Shown: piece by piece, positions 8,336-17,190 of the stretch
Layout: each line of letters begins with the position of its first letter
Numbering within the stretch: position 1 is the stretch's first letter
Assembly (NCBI GenBank): GCA_040766985.1
Contig: JAXGPL010000014.1
Span: forward strand, 1-64,000
DNA length: 64,000 nucleotides
Source: JAXGPL01 sp040766985
GTDB taxonomy: Bacteria > Bacillota > Sulfobacillia > JAUYEG01
Direction of reading: 5' to 3'
Position numbers and translations under genes: made by a program
Notes under the pieces: model-generated
Told to the model about the DNA's origin: nothing
The model's database searches: none
The model's input: only the letters and a program-made list of their open reading frames with translations

Positions 8336-9829
8336 ATGTACAGAATCGGCGTGGGCGGCTTTGCCACCGAAACCCACACCTTCCTTAACGAGCCGACGAC
8401 GGTCAAGGATTTTGAGGACTACGGCGTGCTCTGGGACCAGGACTGTATCGACAACAACCGCGGGATCATGCGCGAATACGTCGACGGCTACGTCGACGTC
8501 CTGCGCGAGGCCGGGGCCGAGGCCGTCGGCACAATGGTGGCCTTCGCAGGCGTCCACGGCCGGGTCACCAAGGAAGCCTTTGACAAGTACACCGACGCGA
8601 TGGTCGAGCGATTCCGGGCGGCTGCCTCTGGTCCCGGCGGTAAGCTGGACGGGGTCTTGCTTGCTCTCCACGGTGCCATGGCCGCCACCGGCTACCCCAA
8701 GCCCGAGGCCGAGGTGGTTCGGCGCGTACGCGCCGCTGTCGGCGACGTCCCGATCATGGTAACCCTTGATCTGCATGCCAACGAGGACTACGAACTCACC
8801 GACGCGGCGGACGCGGTTTTCGTCTGCAAGGAATACCCGCACACCGACATGAGACCCACCGGAGCCATCGCGGCCCGCTGCCTCCTGGAAACGCTGAACG
8901 GCAAGTTAAGGCCGGCTATGGCCATCGCCAAGCCCGGGATTATCACGCCGAGCGTGTTTCAGTGGACCCAGGCCGCGCCGGCCACGGATTTCCGGGCGCG
9001 CGCGGACGAGTGGGAGCACCGTGAGAAGGGCATTCGCTACATCTCCATCGCCTATGGTTTCGGTTATGCCGATGTGCCGGACGCGGGAGCTTCGGTGATC
9101 GTCGTGACGGACAACGACAAGGCGCTCGCGGAAACCGTCGCCCGTGACATCGCCAACTACATGTGGGAGCGGCGTGAGGAACTGGCCCGCAAGCCCGTGC
9201 CGAAGGCCGCCGAGGCCGCTGAGAAGGCCCTCGAACTGGTCCGGCGCGGTGTACGGCCGGTCGTGATGGGCGACGGCTCGGACCGGACCGGCGACAGCAC
9301 CCATGTCATGCGGGAGCTGTATAAGCGTGGGGCCAAGAACACCGTTCTATCGACCATGAACGATCCGGCCGCCGTCAAGCGGTGCAAGGCGGCAGGTCTG
9401 GGCAGCATGGTCAGCCTCGGCCTGGGCGGGTGGGGGCAGGCCTCCGGCGAGCCTCTCAAAGTCACGGGCAAGGTCGAATGGCTGGGCGTCGGCGATTACG
9501 TCCTCACAGGTCCGATGGGAAAGGGCAGCATAGGTCTTTGCGGGCCGTCTGCGGTGCTGGACATCGGAGACGGCAACAAGATCGTGGTCACGAGCTTCAA
9601 CCACCAGGTCTTGGACGAGCAGGGGATTGTAGCCTTCGGGCTGGACTTTGACGCGTTTGACATCATGGTTCTGCGTTCGCGGGTGCACTTTCATGCTTAC
9701 TACGACCAGGTGGCGGGCGCGACGCTGGAGGTCGATGCGCCCGGCATGGGCCCTGCGGACCTCAGCGTCCTTGAGTACGAGAACCTGCCCAACGATATCT
9801 TCCCAATCGGGCGGAACTGGCGGAGGTAG
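8336..9829 (+). CDS. M81 family metallopeptidase (MlrC-like)
   Basis: This 497-residue zinc peptidase belongs to the family named after microcystin-degrading MlrC. Conserved features are the N-terminal GVGGFATETHTFLNEPTT (metal-binding His), GVLLALHGAM, TLDLHAN, KEYPHTDM (metal ligands in the middle domain) and VMGDGSDRTGDS at the start of the C-terminal domain. The start has a strong Shine-Dalgarno (GGAGGAGGATGTTGGAGC). Family members are often linked to Opp/Dpp peptide importers; here an opp operon ends about 4.8 kb upstream, on the same strand but not contiguous. The substrate is unknown, and cleavage of small cyclic or linear peptides is the likely role. Confidence 0.93.
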   Translation: MYRIGVGGFATETHTFLNEPTTVKDFEDYGVLWDQDCIDNNRGIMREYVDGYVDVLREAGAEAVGTMVAFAGVHGRVTKEAFDKYTDAMVERFRAAASGPGGKLDGVLLALHGAMAATGYPKPEAEVVRRVRAAVGDVPIMVTLDLHANEDYELTDAADAVFVCKEYPHTDMRPTGAIAARCLLETLNGKLRPAMAIAKPGIITPSVFQWTQAAPATDFRARADEWEHREKGIRYISIAYGFGYADVPDAGASVIVVTDNDKALAETVARDIANYMWERREELARKPVPKAAEAAEKALELVRRGVRPVVMGDGSDRTGDSTHVMRELYKRGAKNTVLSTMNDPAAVKRCKAAGLGSMVSLGLGGWGQASGEPLKVTGKVEWLGVGDYVLTGPMGKGSIGLCGPSAVLDIGDGNKIVVTSFNHQVLDEQGIVAFGLDFDAFDIMVLRSRVHFHAYYDQVAGATLEVDAPGMGPADLSVLEYENLPNDIFPIGRNWRR

Positions 9830-9840
9830 AGCACCAGAAG

Positions 9841-9876
9841 CAGGGGAGAACCCGGACACAGGGGAGAACCCGGACC
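9841..9876 (+). repeat. 18-bp direct repeat, two copies
   Basis: The unit CAGGGGAGAACCCGGACA is followed at once by CAGGGGAGAACCCGGACC, just downstream of the M81 gene and upstream of the 9904-9934 hairpin. It is a local duplication with no evident function. Confidence 0.8.
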
Positions 9877-9903
9877 GCGGACAGAGCCGGGCACGCCGGC
9901 CGG

Positions 9904-9934
9904 ACAGGGCCCGTCTCCAGGAGGCGGGCCCTGT
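9904..9934. terminator. Bidirectional hairpin between M81 peptidase and TetR genes
   Basis: A perfect 10-bp stem (ACAGGGCCCG paired with CGGGCCCTGT) with further internal pairing lies between two convergent genes. There is no U-run on either side, so it may be a Rho-assisted or imperfect terminator. Confidence 0.55.
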
Positions 9935-9951
9935 GTCTAGGTGCGCTCTGC

Positions 9952-10608
9952 CTACCCTCCAGAAGACATCCCTCCGCCATCCGTGCTCCTGTCACGAATG
10001 GCCTCGTCGATCAGGTCGAGCGTGTAAGACACAAAGTTGCTGCGGTCAAGGCCGTACAGGCTGCCTACCTGCGACAACCGGTAGAAGAACCCCGTGATCA
10101 GCAGGAACAGCGAGAGCGCGCCGCGACCAGGCTCCAGTTCCCGCCTGATGCTGCCATCGGCCTGGCCCCGCTGGATGACGCCCGCAAACTGCCTGAACAA
10201 CTCGTCGCGCTGGCCGGCCATCGACCGGTAGTGTGGGCTATGCTGGTAGTCGAGTTGGATCGCCTGGCTCAGATTGATGAGGCGGAATAAGTCGGGTTGC
10301 TCATTCATGAACCGGTGATAAGCTTCGGCAATGCTCCTCAAGGTCTCCCGTCCATTCCGACCCGGTTTGGCAGCAGCGCGAAAGCCCGCCACGAGTTGAT
10401 CCATGGCGTGCTGGGCCACCGCAAAGTACAGGTCATCCTTGCCTGTGAAGTACTGGTAAACAGTACGCTTGGTGAACTGGGCCTCGCGGGCGATCTCGTC
10501 CATCGTCGCCTCAAGGTACCCGCGGCGGCTGAATACGGCCTGGGCCGCACTCACGATTTCCGCTCTACGCGCCAGCTTCTCCCGATCTCGCCGGGAAAGT
10601 TGATCCAA
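9952..10608 (-). CDS. TetR/AcrR family transcriptional regulator
   Basis: A 218-residue repressor. The N-terminal helix-turn-helix is typical: RAEIVSAAQAVFSRRGY, TMDEIAREAQFTKRTVYQYF and GKDDLYFAVA (residues about 15-66). The remainder is the divergent helical ligand-binding/dimerisation domain. The start is TTG 10608, preceded by GGGGG at about 9 bases. It is divergent from the iron-sulfur flavoprotein gene, and two inverted operator-like sites lie in the shared upstream region. It most likely represses that gene and itself. Confidence 0.92.
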   Translation of the reverse strand: MDQLSRRDREKLARRAEIVSAAQAVFSRRGYLEATMDEIAREAQFTKRTVYQYFTGKDDLYFAVAQHAMDQLVAGFRAAAKPGRNGRETLRSIAEAYHRFMNEQPDLFRLINLSQAIQLDYQHSPHYRSMAGQRDELFRQFAGVIQRGQADGSIRRELEPGRGALSLFLLITGFFYRLSQVGSLYGLDRSNFVSYTLDLIDEAIRDRSTDGGGMSSGG

Positions 10609-10623
10609 GTCATCGTCCCCCTG

Positions 10624-10652
10624 TTGACTACACGCAAGGGCTCATGTAGTAT
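10624..10652 (+). promoter_or_regulatory. Promoter of the iron-sulfur flavoprotein gene
   Basis: -35 TTGACT at 10624-10629, 17-base spacer, -10 TAGTAT at 10647-10652. It is oriented toward the flavoprotein gene and lies directly behind the TetR start, so the repressor could control both. Confidence 0.7.
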
Positions 10653-10705
10653 ACTGACGGTGTAGCCACCGTACCGTAAGGATAGTGGCAGCACGGACAG
10701 TATAC
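10649..10705. promoter_or_regulatory. Pair of inverted operator-like sites between tetR and flavoprotein gene
   Basis: GTATACTGACGGT at 10649-10661 overlaps the -10 box. Its inverted near-copy ACGGACAGTATAC is at 10693-10705 (11 of 13 positions match after reversal). The two half-elements share the core GTATACTG/CAGTATAC and are placed where a TetR dimer pair could loop or block transcription. Binding is inferred, not shown. Confidence 0.6.
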
Positions 10706-10721
10706 CACGGAGGAATGACAA

Positions 10722-11450
10722 ATGTCAGCACATCAGCCCATGATCGTCGGAGTAGTCAGCAGCCCCCGGCCGGAAGGCAACGGAGCAACCCTTGTACGCG
10801 CGGCGCTACGCGGAGCGGCCGGAGGGGGTGCCGCCACAGGCGAGATCTTCCTGTCGTCGTCGAAGATAGGTTTCTGCCAGGGATGCTCGCGGTGCCTTGT
10901 CGAGGGCAAGTGCCAGGTCGGCGACGACTTCGAGGCCATCCGCGGGCAGCTCCGGGCCGCCGATGGCATCATCCTCTGCTCGCCTGTGTATGGCGGTACA
11001 ATCAACGCGACGATGAAGAACCTCTTCGACCGCCTGGGTATGCTTGAGTACATGACGTCGTCTGTATTCGGCGGCAAGTATGTGGCGGCTATCGCCACGG
11101 CGCGCCGCGAGGGTACGGCCCGCAAAGTGGCCCGTCAGCTTGCCTATCTGCCGAGCGGCGGCGTATTCCAGCGGGCGTACGTCACCGGCTGGCTGGGCGT
11201 CCTCGCCGCACCGCAAGGCCGCGAGCTTGCCCCGGCCCGTCTTGAGGCAGCCGGAGCGCTGGGATCGCGGATGGTGGCCGGCATCAGGCGGGGCGCGGCA
11301 TACCCTATGCAGAATATAGTCCACCGCGCCGTCGCGTCGGCTCTGATCAGGCCCAAGTTCAGCCAGGCCATCGCCGCCCACCGCGACGGCTTGATGCGTG
11401 GCGTATACGACGATCTGGCCGGCCGCGGGCTGCTGCCCCAGCGGGCCTAG
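10722..11450 (+). CDS. Iron-sulfur flavoprotein / NADPH-dependent FMN reductase family protein
   Basis: This 242-residue protein has an FMN_red flavodoxin-like fold: VVSSPRPEGNGATLVRAAL binds the FMN phosphate and SPVYGGTINATMKNLFDR is the flavin loop. Between them is CQGCSRCLVEGKC, the C-x2-C-x2-C-x5-C motif of Isf-type iron-sulfur flavoproteins, so a [4Fe-4S] cluster is expected. Such proteins take part in electron transfer or in the detoxification of oxygen species and quinones in anaerobes. The C-terminal 80 residues are an extension beyond the core fold. The adjacent TetR regulator and shared operators point to inducible expression by a small molecule. Confidence 0.88.
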   Translation: MSAHQPMIVGVVSSPRPEGNGATLVRAALRGAAGGGAATGEIFLSSSKIGFCQGCSRCLVEGKCQVGDDFEAIRGQLRAADGIILCSPVYGGTINATMKNLFDRLGMLEYMTSSVFGGKYVAAIATARREGTARKVARQLAYLPSGGVFQRAYVTGWLGVLAAPQGRELAPARLEAAGALGSRMVAGIRRGAAYPMQNIVHRAVASALIRPKFSQAIAAHRDGLMRGVYDDLAGRGLLPQRA

Positions 11451-11486
11451 TTCCCTGCGGCTCCGCCGCAGGCAGAGTGGAGATGC

Positions 11487-12938
11487 GTGATCTTGGTTCC
11501 GGTTCCGGTTTCGCCTATCGACTGGTTGCATGGACTGCCCCGGTTCTCGCCGCAGCCGGGGCTTGACCGTATGCGCCGGTTACTCGCCGCCCTGGGCGAT
11601 CCCCAGTTGGCGTGTCCGTACGTCCACATCGCGGGGACCAACGGCAAGGGCTCGACGACAGCGATGACGGCGTCCATCTTAAACAGCGCAGGGCTAAGGG
11701 TGGGGCGCTTCACCTCCCCTCATCTGCATCGCTGGGAGGAACGGATTGCGGTCGATGGCGAGCCGGTTGCCGGGGAGACCTTCGTTGCGGCCGTTGCCCG
11801 GGTCCGCGCTGCAGCCGATGCAATCTCCTCCGGCGGCCCAGAGCAGGGAATCGTCCAGTTCGAGGCCCTGACGGCCGCGGCCTTCGTCTGTTTTGGGGAC
11901 CGGCGATGCGATGCCGCGGTCCTTGAAGTCGGGCTGGGAGGGCGCTTTGACGCCACGAACGTGATCACTAACCCGGTTGTGACCGTTATCACGACCATCG
12001 GCCACGACCACACCCAGATTCTCGGCGAGGACCTTGCAAGTATTGCCCGCGAAAAGGCCGGCATTATCAAGCCCGGGGTTCCCGTCGTTACCGCGGCGCT
12101 CGCCCCGGAGGCGCTCTCCGCCATCAGGGAGATCGCCGCCCAAAGAGAAGCCCCGTGCTGGGTCGTGCGCCCCGAAGTTGATGTGCACCCCAATTGGGAC
12201 GTCCGCCCCGACGGGGACGAGGGGACGCCCTGCTTTCCCGAAGCCTCGCCAGCCTGGCAGGAATGCAGCACGGTACGTTGGCGTCGCCTTTCCCAGGGCG
12301 TCGATGGGCAGACGTTTTCGGTTGAGTTGTCCGGCCGCAGCTACAGAGGACTCCGCATCGGCCTGCTGGGCAGCCATCAGGTTGCCAACGCCGCATGCGC
12401 TGTCACCGCGGCGACCCTCTTCGCCGAGCGCATGGGCCTGCCAGAGCCGGAGGCGGCGATTGAAGCGGGCCTTAGGCAGGCTGTCTGGCCCGGCCGGGTG
12501 GAGATCGTCAAGCGTTCGCCGTGGGTCGTCATCGACGGAGCCCACAACCCTGAGGGCGCCGCGGCATTACGCGCTGCGGTGGAGGAGCTGTTCGCCGGGT
12601 GTCGCCCTGTCCTCGTCCTCGGCATGCTCGGGGACAAGGATGTGGGCAGGGCTGCGGCGTGTTTGACAGGGTTTTCCCGTGCCGTGGTTCTCACGCGGCC
12701 GGACTACCCGTCCCGGGCCCTTGACCCAACGGCGCTGGCCGGGGTAGTGACCGCCTCTGGTTACGACGGCGCGCTGGAAGTGCGAGAGCCGGTCAACGCA
12801 GCCATTTCCCGGGGCCTGGAATTGCTCACCGGCCCCACCGATATACTGCTGATTGCCGGGTCGCTCTACCTTGCCGCGGAGGCCAGGGCGATTCTGCGTA
12901 ACGGCGTACCTCCTGCGAGCGGCTCAACACAAGGATAG
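11487..12938 (+). CDS. folC: Bifunctional folylpolyglutamate synthase / dihydrofolate synthase
   Basis: FolC adds glutamate to dihydropteroate and to folates, completing and retaining folate cofactors. The 483-residue protein shows the Mur-ligase P-loop HIAGTNGKGSTTAM (about 48-61), TSPHL, the VLEVGLGGRFDATN segment, TTIGHDHTQILG with the metal-binding histidine, and WPGRVEIV...DGAHNPEGA at the start of the C-terminal domain. The start is GTG 11487 with GGAG six bases upstream. An insertion-like stretch near residues 225-260 (PEVDVHPNWDVRPDGDEGTP) is longer than in most FolC proteins. Confidence 0.95.
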   Translation: MILVPVPVSPIDWLHGLPRFSPQPGLDRMRRLLAALGDPQLACPYVHIAGTNGKGSTTAMTASILNSAGLRVGRFTSPHLHRWEERIAVDGEPVAGETFVAAVARVRAAADAISSGGPEQGIVQFEALTAAAFVCFGDRRCDAAVLEVGLGGRFDATNVITNPVVTVITTIGHDHTQILGEDLASIAREKAGIIKPGVPVVTAALAPEALSAIREIAAQREAPCWVVRPEVDVHPNWDVRPDGDEGTPCFPEASPAWQECSTVRWRRLSQGVDGQTFSVELSGRSYRGLRIGLLGSHQVANAACAVTAATLFAERMGLPEPEAAIEAGLRQAVWPGRVEIVKRSPWVVIDGAHNPEGAAALRAAVEELFAGCRPVLVLGMLGDKDVGRAAACLTGFSRAVVLTRPDYPSRALDPTALAGVVTASGYDGALEVREPVNAAISRGLELLTGPTDILLIAGSLYLAAEARAILRNGVPPASGSTQG

Positions 12939-12952
12939 TGGCTGCGGCGGCC

Positions 12953-12972
12953 GGCCGGTCTGCCAACCGGCC
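12953..12972 (+). terminator. Hairpin downstream of folC
   Basis: Stem GGCCGGT/ACCGGCC with a six-base loop, extended outward by GGCGG...CCGCC, lies 15-35 bases after the folC stop. There is no U-run, so termination is only suggested. Confidence 0.4.
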
Positions 12973-13140
12973 ACCGACGCCGCCGAGGGCACCCTGGCTA
13001 TCGCCGTCCGAGTTACGGGACACTAGGCCCTTAGCTCGGCGAACCTCACTGTACCCGTACTTCTTCTGTGAACCAGCAGGAAGTGCTTGTCTCGCAGGGA
13101 AGATATCCTTCTTTGGACCGGGCCGTTAGCCGATGGCCCA

Positions 13141-15450
13141 ATGTCAGACGAGGGGGCAGTTGGGGTGCGGGTGGGCAGCAGCACGGTCGGCATACCGCAG
13201 GCCCTGCTTTACTACACGTACTTCCCGGCCTGGCGGGCCTTCTTCGAGGAACTGGGTCTTGCAGTCGTCAGCTCGGGGCCCACCAACCGGCGGATCCTCG
13301 ACGCGGGCGTCGAGCTCACGATCACCGACGCCTGCGTGCCGATCAAATTGATGCATGGGCACATCGCGGCGCTCGTGGAAAAGGGCGTCGACTACCTCTT
13401 TCTGCCCCGCGTGGTCTGCACCAACGGCCGCACCGTCTACTGCCCTAAGTTTCTGGGCCTTCCCGACATGGTCAGGGCTTCTGACGTTGGCGCCTGCCGG
13501 ATTATCAGTCCCCGCATCGACGCGAGGGAAGGGCAGGGTAACTTCACCAAAGCGGCGGTTGAGGTAGCGCGCGCCGTCGGAGCAGGCGAGCGGCTTGCCG
13601 TCCGGGCACTCGGCGCCGCCCGACAGGTTCACGGGCGCTATCGCCGAGCCCTGCTTAGCGGGGTTTTACCGTGCGACGGGCAGGACACCGTGTCGTCGGG
13701 CAGTGCGGCCGCCCTGACGCCTCCCCGAAAAGACGCCGAACCCGTCCTTCGCCTTGCCGTAGTGGGCTATCCGTATGTGGTGCATGACGCCTACCTCAAC
13801 CTCGATCTCATGGCAAAGCTGAGGGGCCTTCGCGCCGAGGCCGTGACCAGTGACCGGCTTGAGCCTGGGACGTGGCTCAAGTACCGCGCGCAATTGGCGA
13901 AGGACCTATTCTGGACCTTTAGCGAGGAAACCGTGCTCGCCGGCTACCACTACTTTGACCATCCGGAACTGGTGGACGGGGTCATCCACGTTACCGCCTT
14001 CGGCTGCGGACCGGATTCCGTGGCAGACAAGCTCCTTTCGCTTCGTGCCGAGGAGCGCGGCGATGCGCCGTACCTCGACCTGATGGTCGACGAGCACACC
14101 GGCGAGGCCGGCATTGGGACGAGGCTCGAAGCCTTTACGGATATGATCAGGAGGCGCAAACGCGGCGTCTTTGGCGGAAGGCCGAGCGTTGCCCCCGCCG
14201 CGATCCCAGCCGCCGGGGCAACGCGACCGCGCCGGCGGTACAGCCGGCGGCTGCGCAGGGTGACTTTCCCGCACCTCGGCACCCTGCCGGAGGTGTTTAA
14301 TGAGGTTCTGAGCGAGATGGGCAACGAAGTCGTTATGCCCCCGCGGCCAAGCCGGCAGACGCTCACTCTCGGAACGGCGCTCGCCCCGGAGTTCGCTTGT
14401 CTTCCCCTCAAGATACTGCTTGGAACATACCTCGAGGCCATCCAGCGGGGTGCGGACACAATCGTGTCATCCGGCGGCGTGGGCCCGTGCCGGGCGGGGC
14501 TATACACCATGTTGCACGAGAAAATCCTGCGCTCCGCCGGCCATGACGTAGAGGTCCTGACCCTTGAGCCCCCGATGGTGGACCTCCGCGACTTCCTCGG
14601 CCAGTGGAATGCGCTCAACGTCCGCCGTCTGCCGGTCTGGCGCCTGGCGTCACTGGTCATGCGTGCCTGGCGCAAGGTCCAGGTCCTCGATGAGCTGGAG
14701 TTGCTGAGTTACCGCGTCCGCGCCGCCGAAGCCGAGCGGGGCCGCACCAGCCGGGTCTGGGAAGAGGCTAAGGCCGCCGTGTACGCCGCCCGCAATCGCC
14801 GGGAGATCGAAATCGCAAGGACCCGAGTCCTCGGCGAGTTGCAGGCCGTGCCACGCCGGCCGGGGTATGTCCCGCTTCGGGTCGGCATCGTCGGGGAGAT
14901 CTACGTCCTCGTCGAGCCTGCCTCCAATTTCGAGCTCGAAGAGTACCTCGGCAACATGGGCGTTGAAACCGTCCGCGCAATCTACATGAGCGGCTGGACT
15001 CGCACGAGCAACCTGTTTGGCAGGCCCGACCAGCGCAATGACCACGATGCAGAGCGGGCGGCGCAGGGTTACCTCGGCGAGATGATCGGCGGTCACGGCC
15101 AGGAATCAGTGGGCAACGCCGTGTTATTCGCCCAGGCGGGTTTCGACGGAGTCATCCAGTTAGCTCCCTTCACGTGCATCCCGGAGATCGTCGCGAAAAG
15201 CGTGCTTGAAAGGGTTTCCCGGGAGCGCGGCATTCCGCTGCTGTCGCTCTCGCTAGACGAACAGACCGGGCAGGCCGGTCTGGAAACCCGCCTTGAGGCG
15301 TTCGTCGACCTGCTCCAACGTAAGCGGGAGATGTTCCGGCCGGCTGCGCCGAGCCGCCCCGCAGAGTCCGTGGAGACCGCCGGGCTTTTGCCTGACTGGC
15401 CCCAAGCCGTAGGCGGCAACCCGAACGCCCCCCTCAGGAGGCACGACTAG
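13141..15450 (+). CDS. Fused acyl-CoA dehydratase activase-related protein (DUF2229 domain plus HgdB-like CoA protein activase domain)
   Basis: This protein of about 769 residues joins two parts that are normally separate genes in clostridia. Part 1 (about 1-345) is DUF2229-like: VGIPQALLYYTYFPAW, TDACVPIK, CTNGRTVYCPK, AFGCGPDSVADK. After a linker near 345-375, part 2 has TFPHLGTLPEVF, APEFACLPLKILLGTYL, SSGGVGPCRAGLYT, VGIVGEIYVLVEP and APFTCIPEIVAK. The many conserved Cys suggest [4Fe-4S] ligation. The BadF/HgdC-type ATPase partner follows directly (adjacent stop and start). The system probably forms an ATP-driven low-potential electron donor; the target dehydratase or reductase is not here. 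The start is uncertain: ATG 13141 has no Shine-Dalgarno, and 13087 (in-frame, 18 codons earlier) is possible. Confidence 0.82.
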   Translation: MSDEGAVGVRVGSSTVGIPQALLYYTYFPAWRAFFEELGLAVVSSGPTNRRILDAGVELTITDACVPIKLMHGHIAALVEKGVDYLFLPRVVCTNGRTVYCPKFLGLPDMVRASDVGACRIISPRIDAREGQGNFTKAAVEVARAVGAGERLAVRALGAARQVHGRYRRALLSGVLPCDGQDTVSSGSAAALTPPRKDAEPVLRLAVVGYPYVVHDAYLNLDLMAKLRGLRAEAVTSDRLEPGTWLKYRAQLAKDLFWTFSEETVLAGYHYFDHPELVDGVIHVTAFGCGPDSVADKLLSLRAEERGDAPYLDLMVDEHTGEAGIGTRLEAFTDMIRRRKRGVFGGRPSVAPAAIPAAGATRPRRRYSRRLRRVTFPHLGTLPEVFNEVLSEMGNEVVMPPRPSRQTLTLGTALAPEFACLPLKILLGTYLEAIQRGADTIVSSGGVGPCRAGLYTMLHEKILRSAGHDVEVLTLEPPMVDLRDFLGQWNALNVRRLPVWRLASLVMRAWRKVQVLDELELLSYRVRAAEAERGRTSRVWEEAKAAVYAARNRREIEIARTRVLGELQAVPRRPGYVPLRVGIVGEIYVLVEPASNFELEEYLGNMGVETVRAIYMSGWTRTSNLFGRPDQRNDHDAERAAQGYLGEMIGGHGQESVGNAVLFAQAGFDGVIQLAPFTCIPEIVAKSVLERVSRERGIPLLSLSLDEQTGQAGLETRLEAFVDLLQRKREMFRPAAPSRPAESVETAGLLPDWPQAVGGNPNAPLRRHD

Positions 15451-16404
15451 ATGGAACGCGTGTTCCTCGGCATCGACGTCGGATCCGTCACCACAAAGCT
15501 CGCGGTGGTGGATGGTGACGGCCAGGTCCGAGACAGCATCTATCTCCGCACCGACGGCCAACCCATCCGGGCCATCCAGCAGGCCCTTGAGGCCGTGGAG
15601 CAGCGGATCGACCCGCTGACCGAAGTAGCTGGCGTCGGCTCCACGGGGAGCGCGCGCAGGCTGGCCGGGGTGCTGGTCGCGGCCGATATCGTGCGGAATG
15701 AAATTACTGCGCACTCGGTCGCGGCTCTGCGCTTTGTGCCCGGCGTCCGAACGATCATCGAGATCGGCGGCCAGGACAGCAAGCTGATCATCGTCCGCGA
15801 CGGCGTGGTTACCCGTTTTGCCATGAACACCGTCTGCGCCGGCAAGCACGGGCTCATTCTGGACCACCAGGCTGCCCGGCTCGGCATCCCCGATCAGCGG
15901 GTTCCGGGGCGCTTGCCCTCAAAGCTAAGCATCCGTCATCGCTGGTAGGTGCGGCGTCTTCATATCCGACATGATCCACAAGCAGCAGGTAGCTGTGCCA
16001 AGGAAGACATCGTCGCTGGCCTTTGCGGGGCCCTCGTCGCAATTATCTCAATAATGTGGCACGTGGCAAGCGAATCGGTAGAGTCGTCTTCCAGGGCGGA
16101 GTCGCCGCGAATTTGGGCATCCGCGCCGCCTTCAGCCTCGGCCAGTAGGTCTACGTCCCCGAGCGGCATGAGGTGATGGGCGCCATCGGCGCTGCCTTTC
16201 TTGCCCTGGAAACCGAACACATGCGCACTGCCACCAGCTTCCGCGGCTTCGAGGTCAGTCAGGCGGATTGCCGGACCTCGGCGTTCGACTGCCAGGGCTG
16301 CCCCAATCTCTGCGGGTCGTCGAGGTCAGGCTGGGCGGAGAGGTGTTGGCGAGGTGGGGGATAGGTGTGGGAAGTGGTCCAACAGTGGTGATGGCAGCGG
16401 CTGA
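15451..16404 (+). pseudogene. BadF/BadG/HgdC-type acyl-CoA dehydratase activase, multiply frameshifted
   Basis: The first 150 codons encode an intact ASKHA ATPase N-terminus: FLGIDVGSVTTKLAVVDGDG, GSTGSAR, IIEIGGQDSKLI, FAMNTVCA. The last is the position of the cluster-ligating Cys. From about 15,840 the reading frame breaks at least five times, yet family motifs continue in changing frames: DMIHKQQVAVPR near 15,970, DIVAGLC near 16,010, FQGGVAANLGIRAAF near 16,090-16,130, VMGAIGAA near 16,175, then CQGCPNLC and DRCGKW to a TGA at 16402-16404. The total span fits the usual 320 residues. The NTVCAAGTG loop reads CAGKHG here, so even that part may contain paired indels. Either a consensus-error gene or a young pseudogene. 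Confidence 0.8.
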
Positions 16405-17004
16405 CCTCCGCCCGCTGATGGGCCTTTGTACGATCGATTAACGGGATGGACGGCCCAAGGCGGGGCGGAGGTCGGCCGCTGCCATCCTTCTCGTTTTCAG
16501 AATGATGTGCCCACACCAGTGGGCCTTTGTACGATCGGTTAACGGGACGGACGGCCCAAGGCGGGCGGAGGTCAGCCGCTGCCATCACCCATAGAGTTTT
16601 CAAGAATGATGTGCCCTTGATGGGCCTTTGTACGATCGATTAACGGGATGGACGGCCCAAGGCGGGGCGGCGGAGGTCGGCCGCTGCCATCACCCATAGA
16701 GTTTTCAGAATGATGTGCCCACCTTGATGGGCCTTTGTACGATCGGTAACGGGACGGACGGCCCAAGGCGGGCGGAGGTCAGCCGCTGCCATCACCCATA
16801 GAGTTTTCCAGAATGATGTGCCCCCTTGATGGGCCTTTGTACGATCGATTAACGGGATGGATGGCCCAAGGCGGGGCGGAGGTCAGCCGCTGCCATCACC
16901 CATAGAGTTTTCAGAATGATGTGCCCCTTGATGGGCCTTTGGCGATCGATTAACGGGACGGACGGCCAAGGCGGGGAACGGAGGTCAGCCGCTGCCATCA
17001 CCCG
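16387..17004. repeat. About 102-bp tandem array (six copies) bounded by inverted ends
   Basis: Six copies start at about 16420, 16521, 16622, 16729, 16831 and 16933 (periods 101, 101, 107, 102, 102). Each contains GGGCCTTTGTACGATCG(A/G)TTA, a TGGGCC...GGCCCA stem, and GCCGCTGCCATCACCCATAG followed by a GAATGATGTGCCC segment. The left edge (16387-16415) is the exact reverse complement of a 29-base part of the unit, and the right edge ends with the direct form, so the block has inverted termini. Copies differ by small substitutions and indels. There is no unique spacer between copies, so this is not CRISPR. Its left end covers the last codons of the activase gene. Confidence 0.9.
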
Positions 17005-17190
17005 CAACCACATGACAGGGGTCCGGGTTGACGGACCTCCTGATTTGCCACTAGCTTTTGTTCGGCTGCCCTGATACAGTTAAGCAGGCAGCGTTAATCG
17101 AAGCCCAGCTCCTTTCGAGGTTTGGTAGGCAAGAGGACCTTTCCTGTAACAACGCCCAGACCTGACAACTTCAAAAGGGGCGAAACCACA

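Noticed and set aside
11694..12545. 283-residue minus-strand ORF
   Set aside because: It is antisense to folC with no start signal; long shadow frames are common at this GC content.
16387..17004. CRISPR array
   Set aside because: The whole 102-bp unit repeats with no unique spacers, and no cas genes are near.
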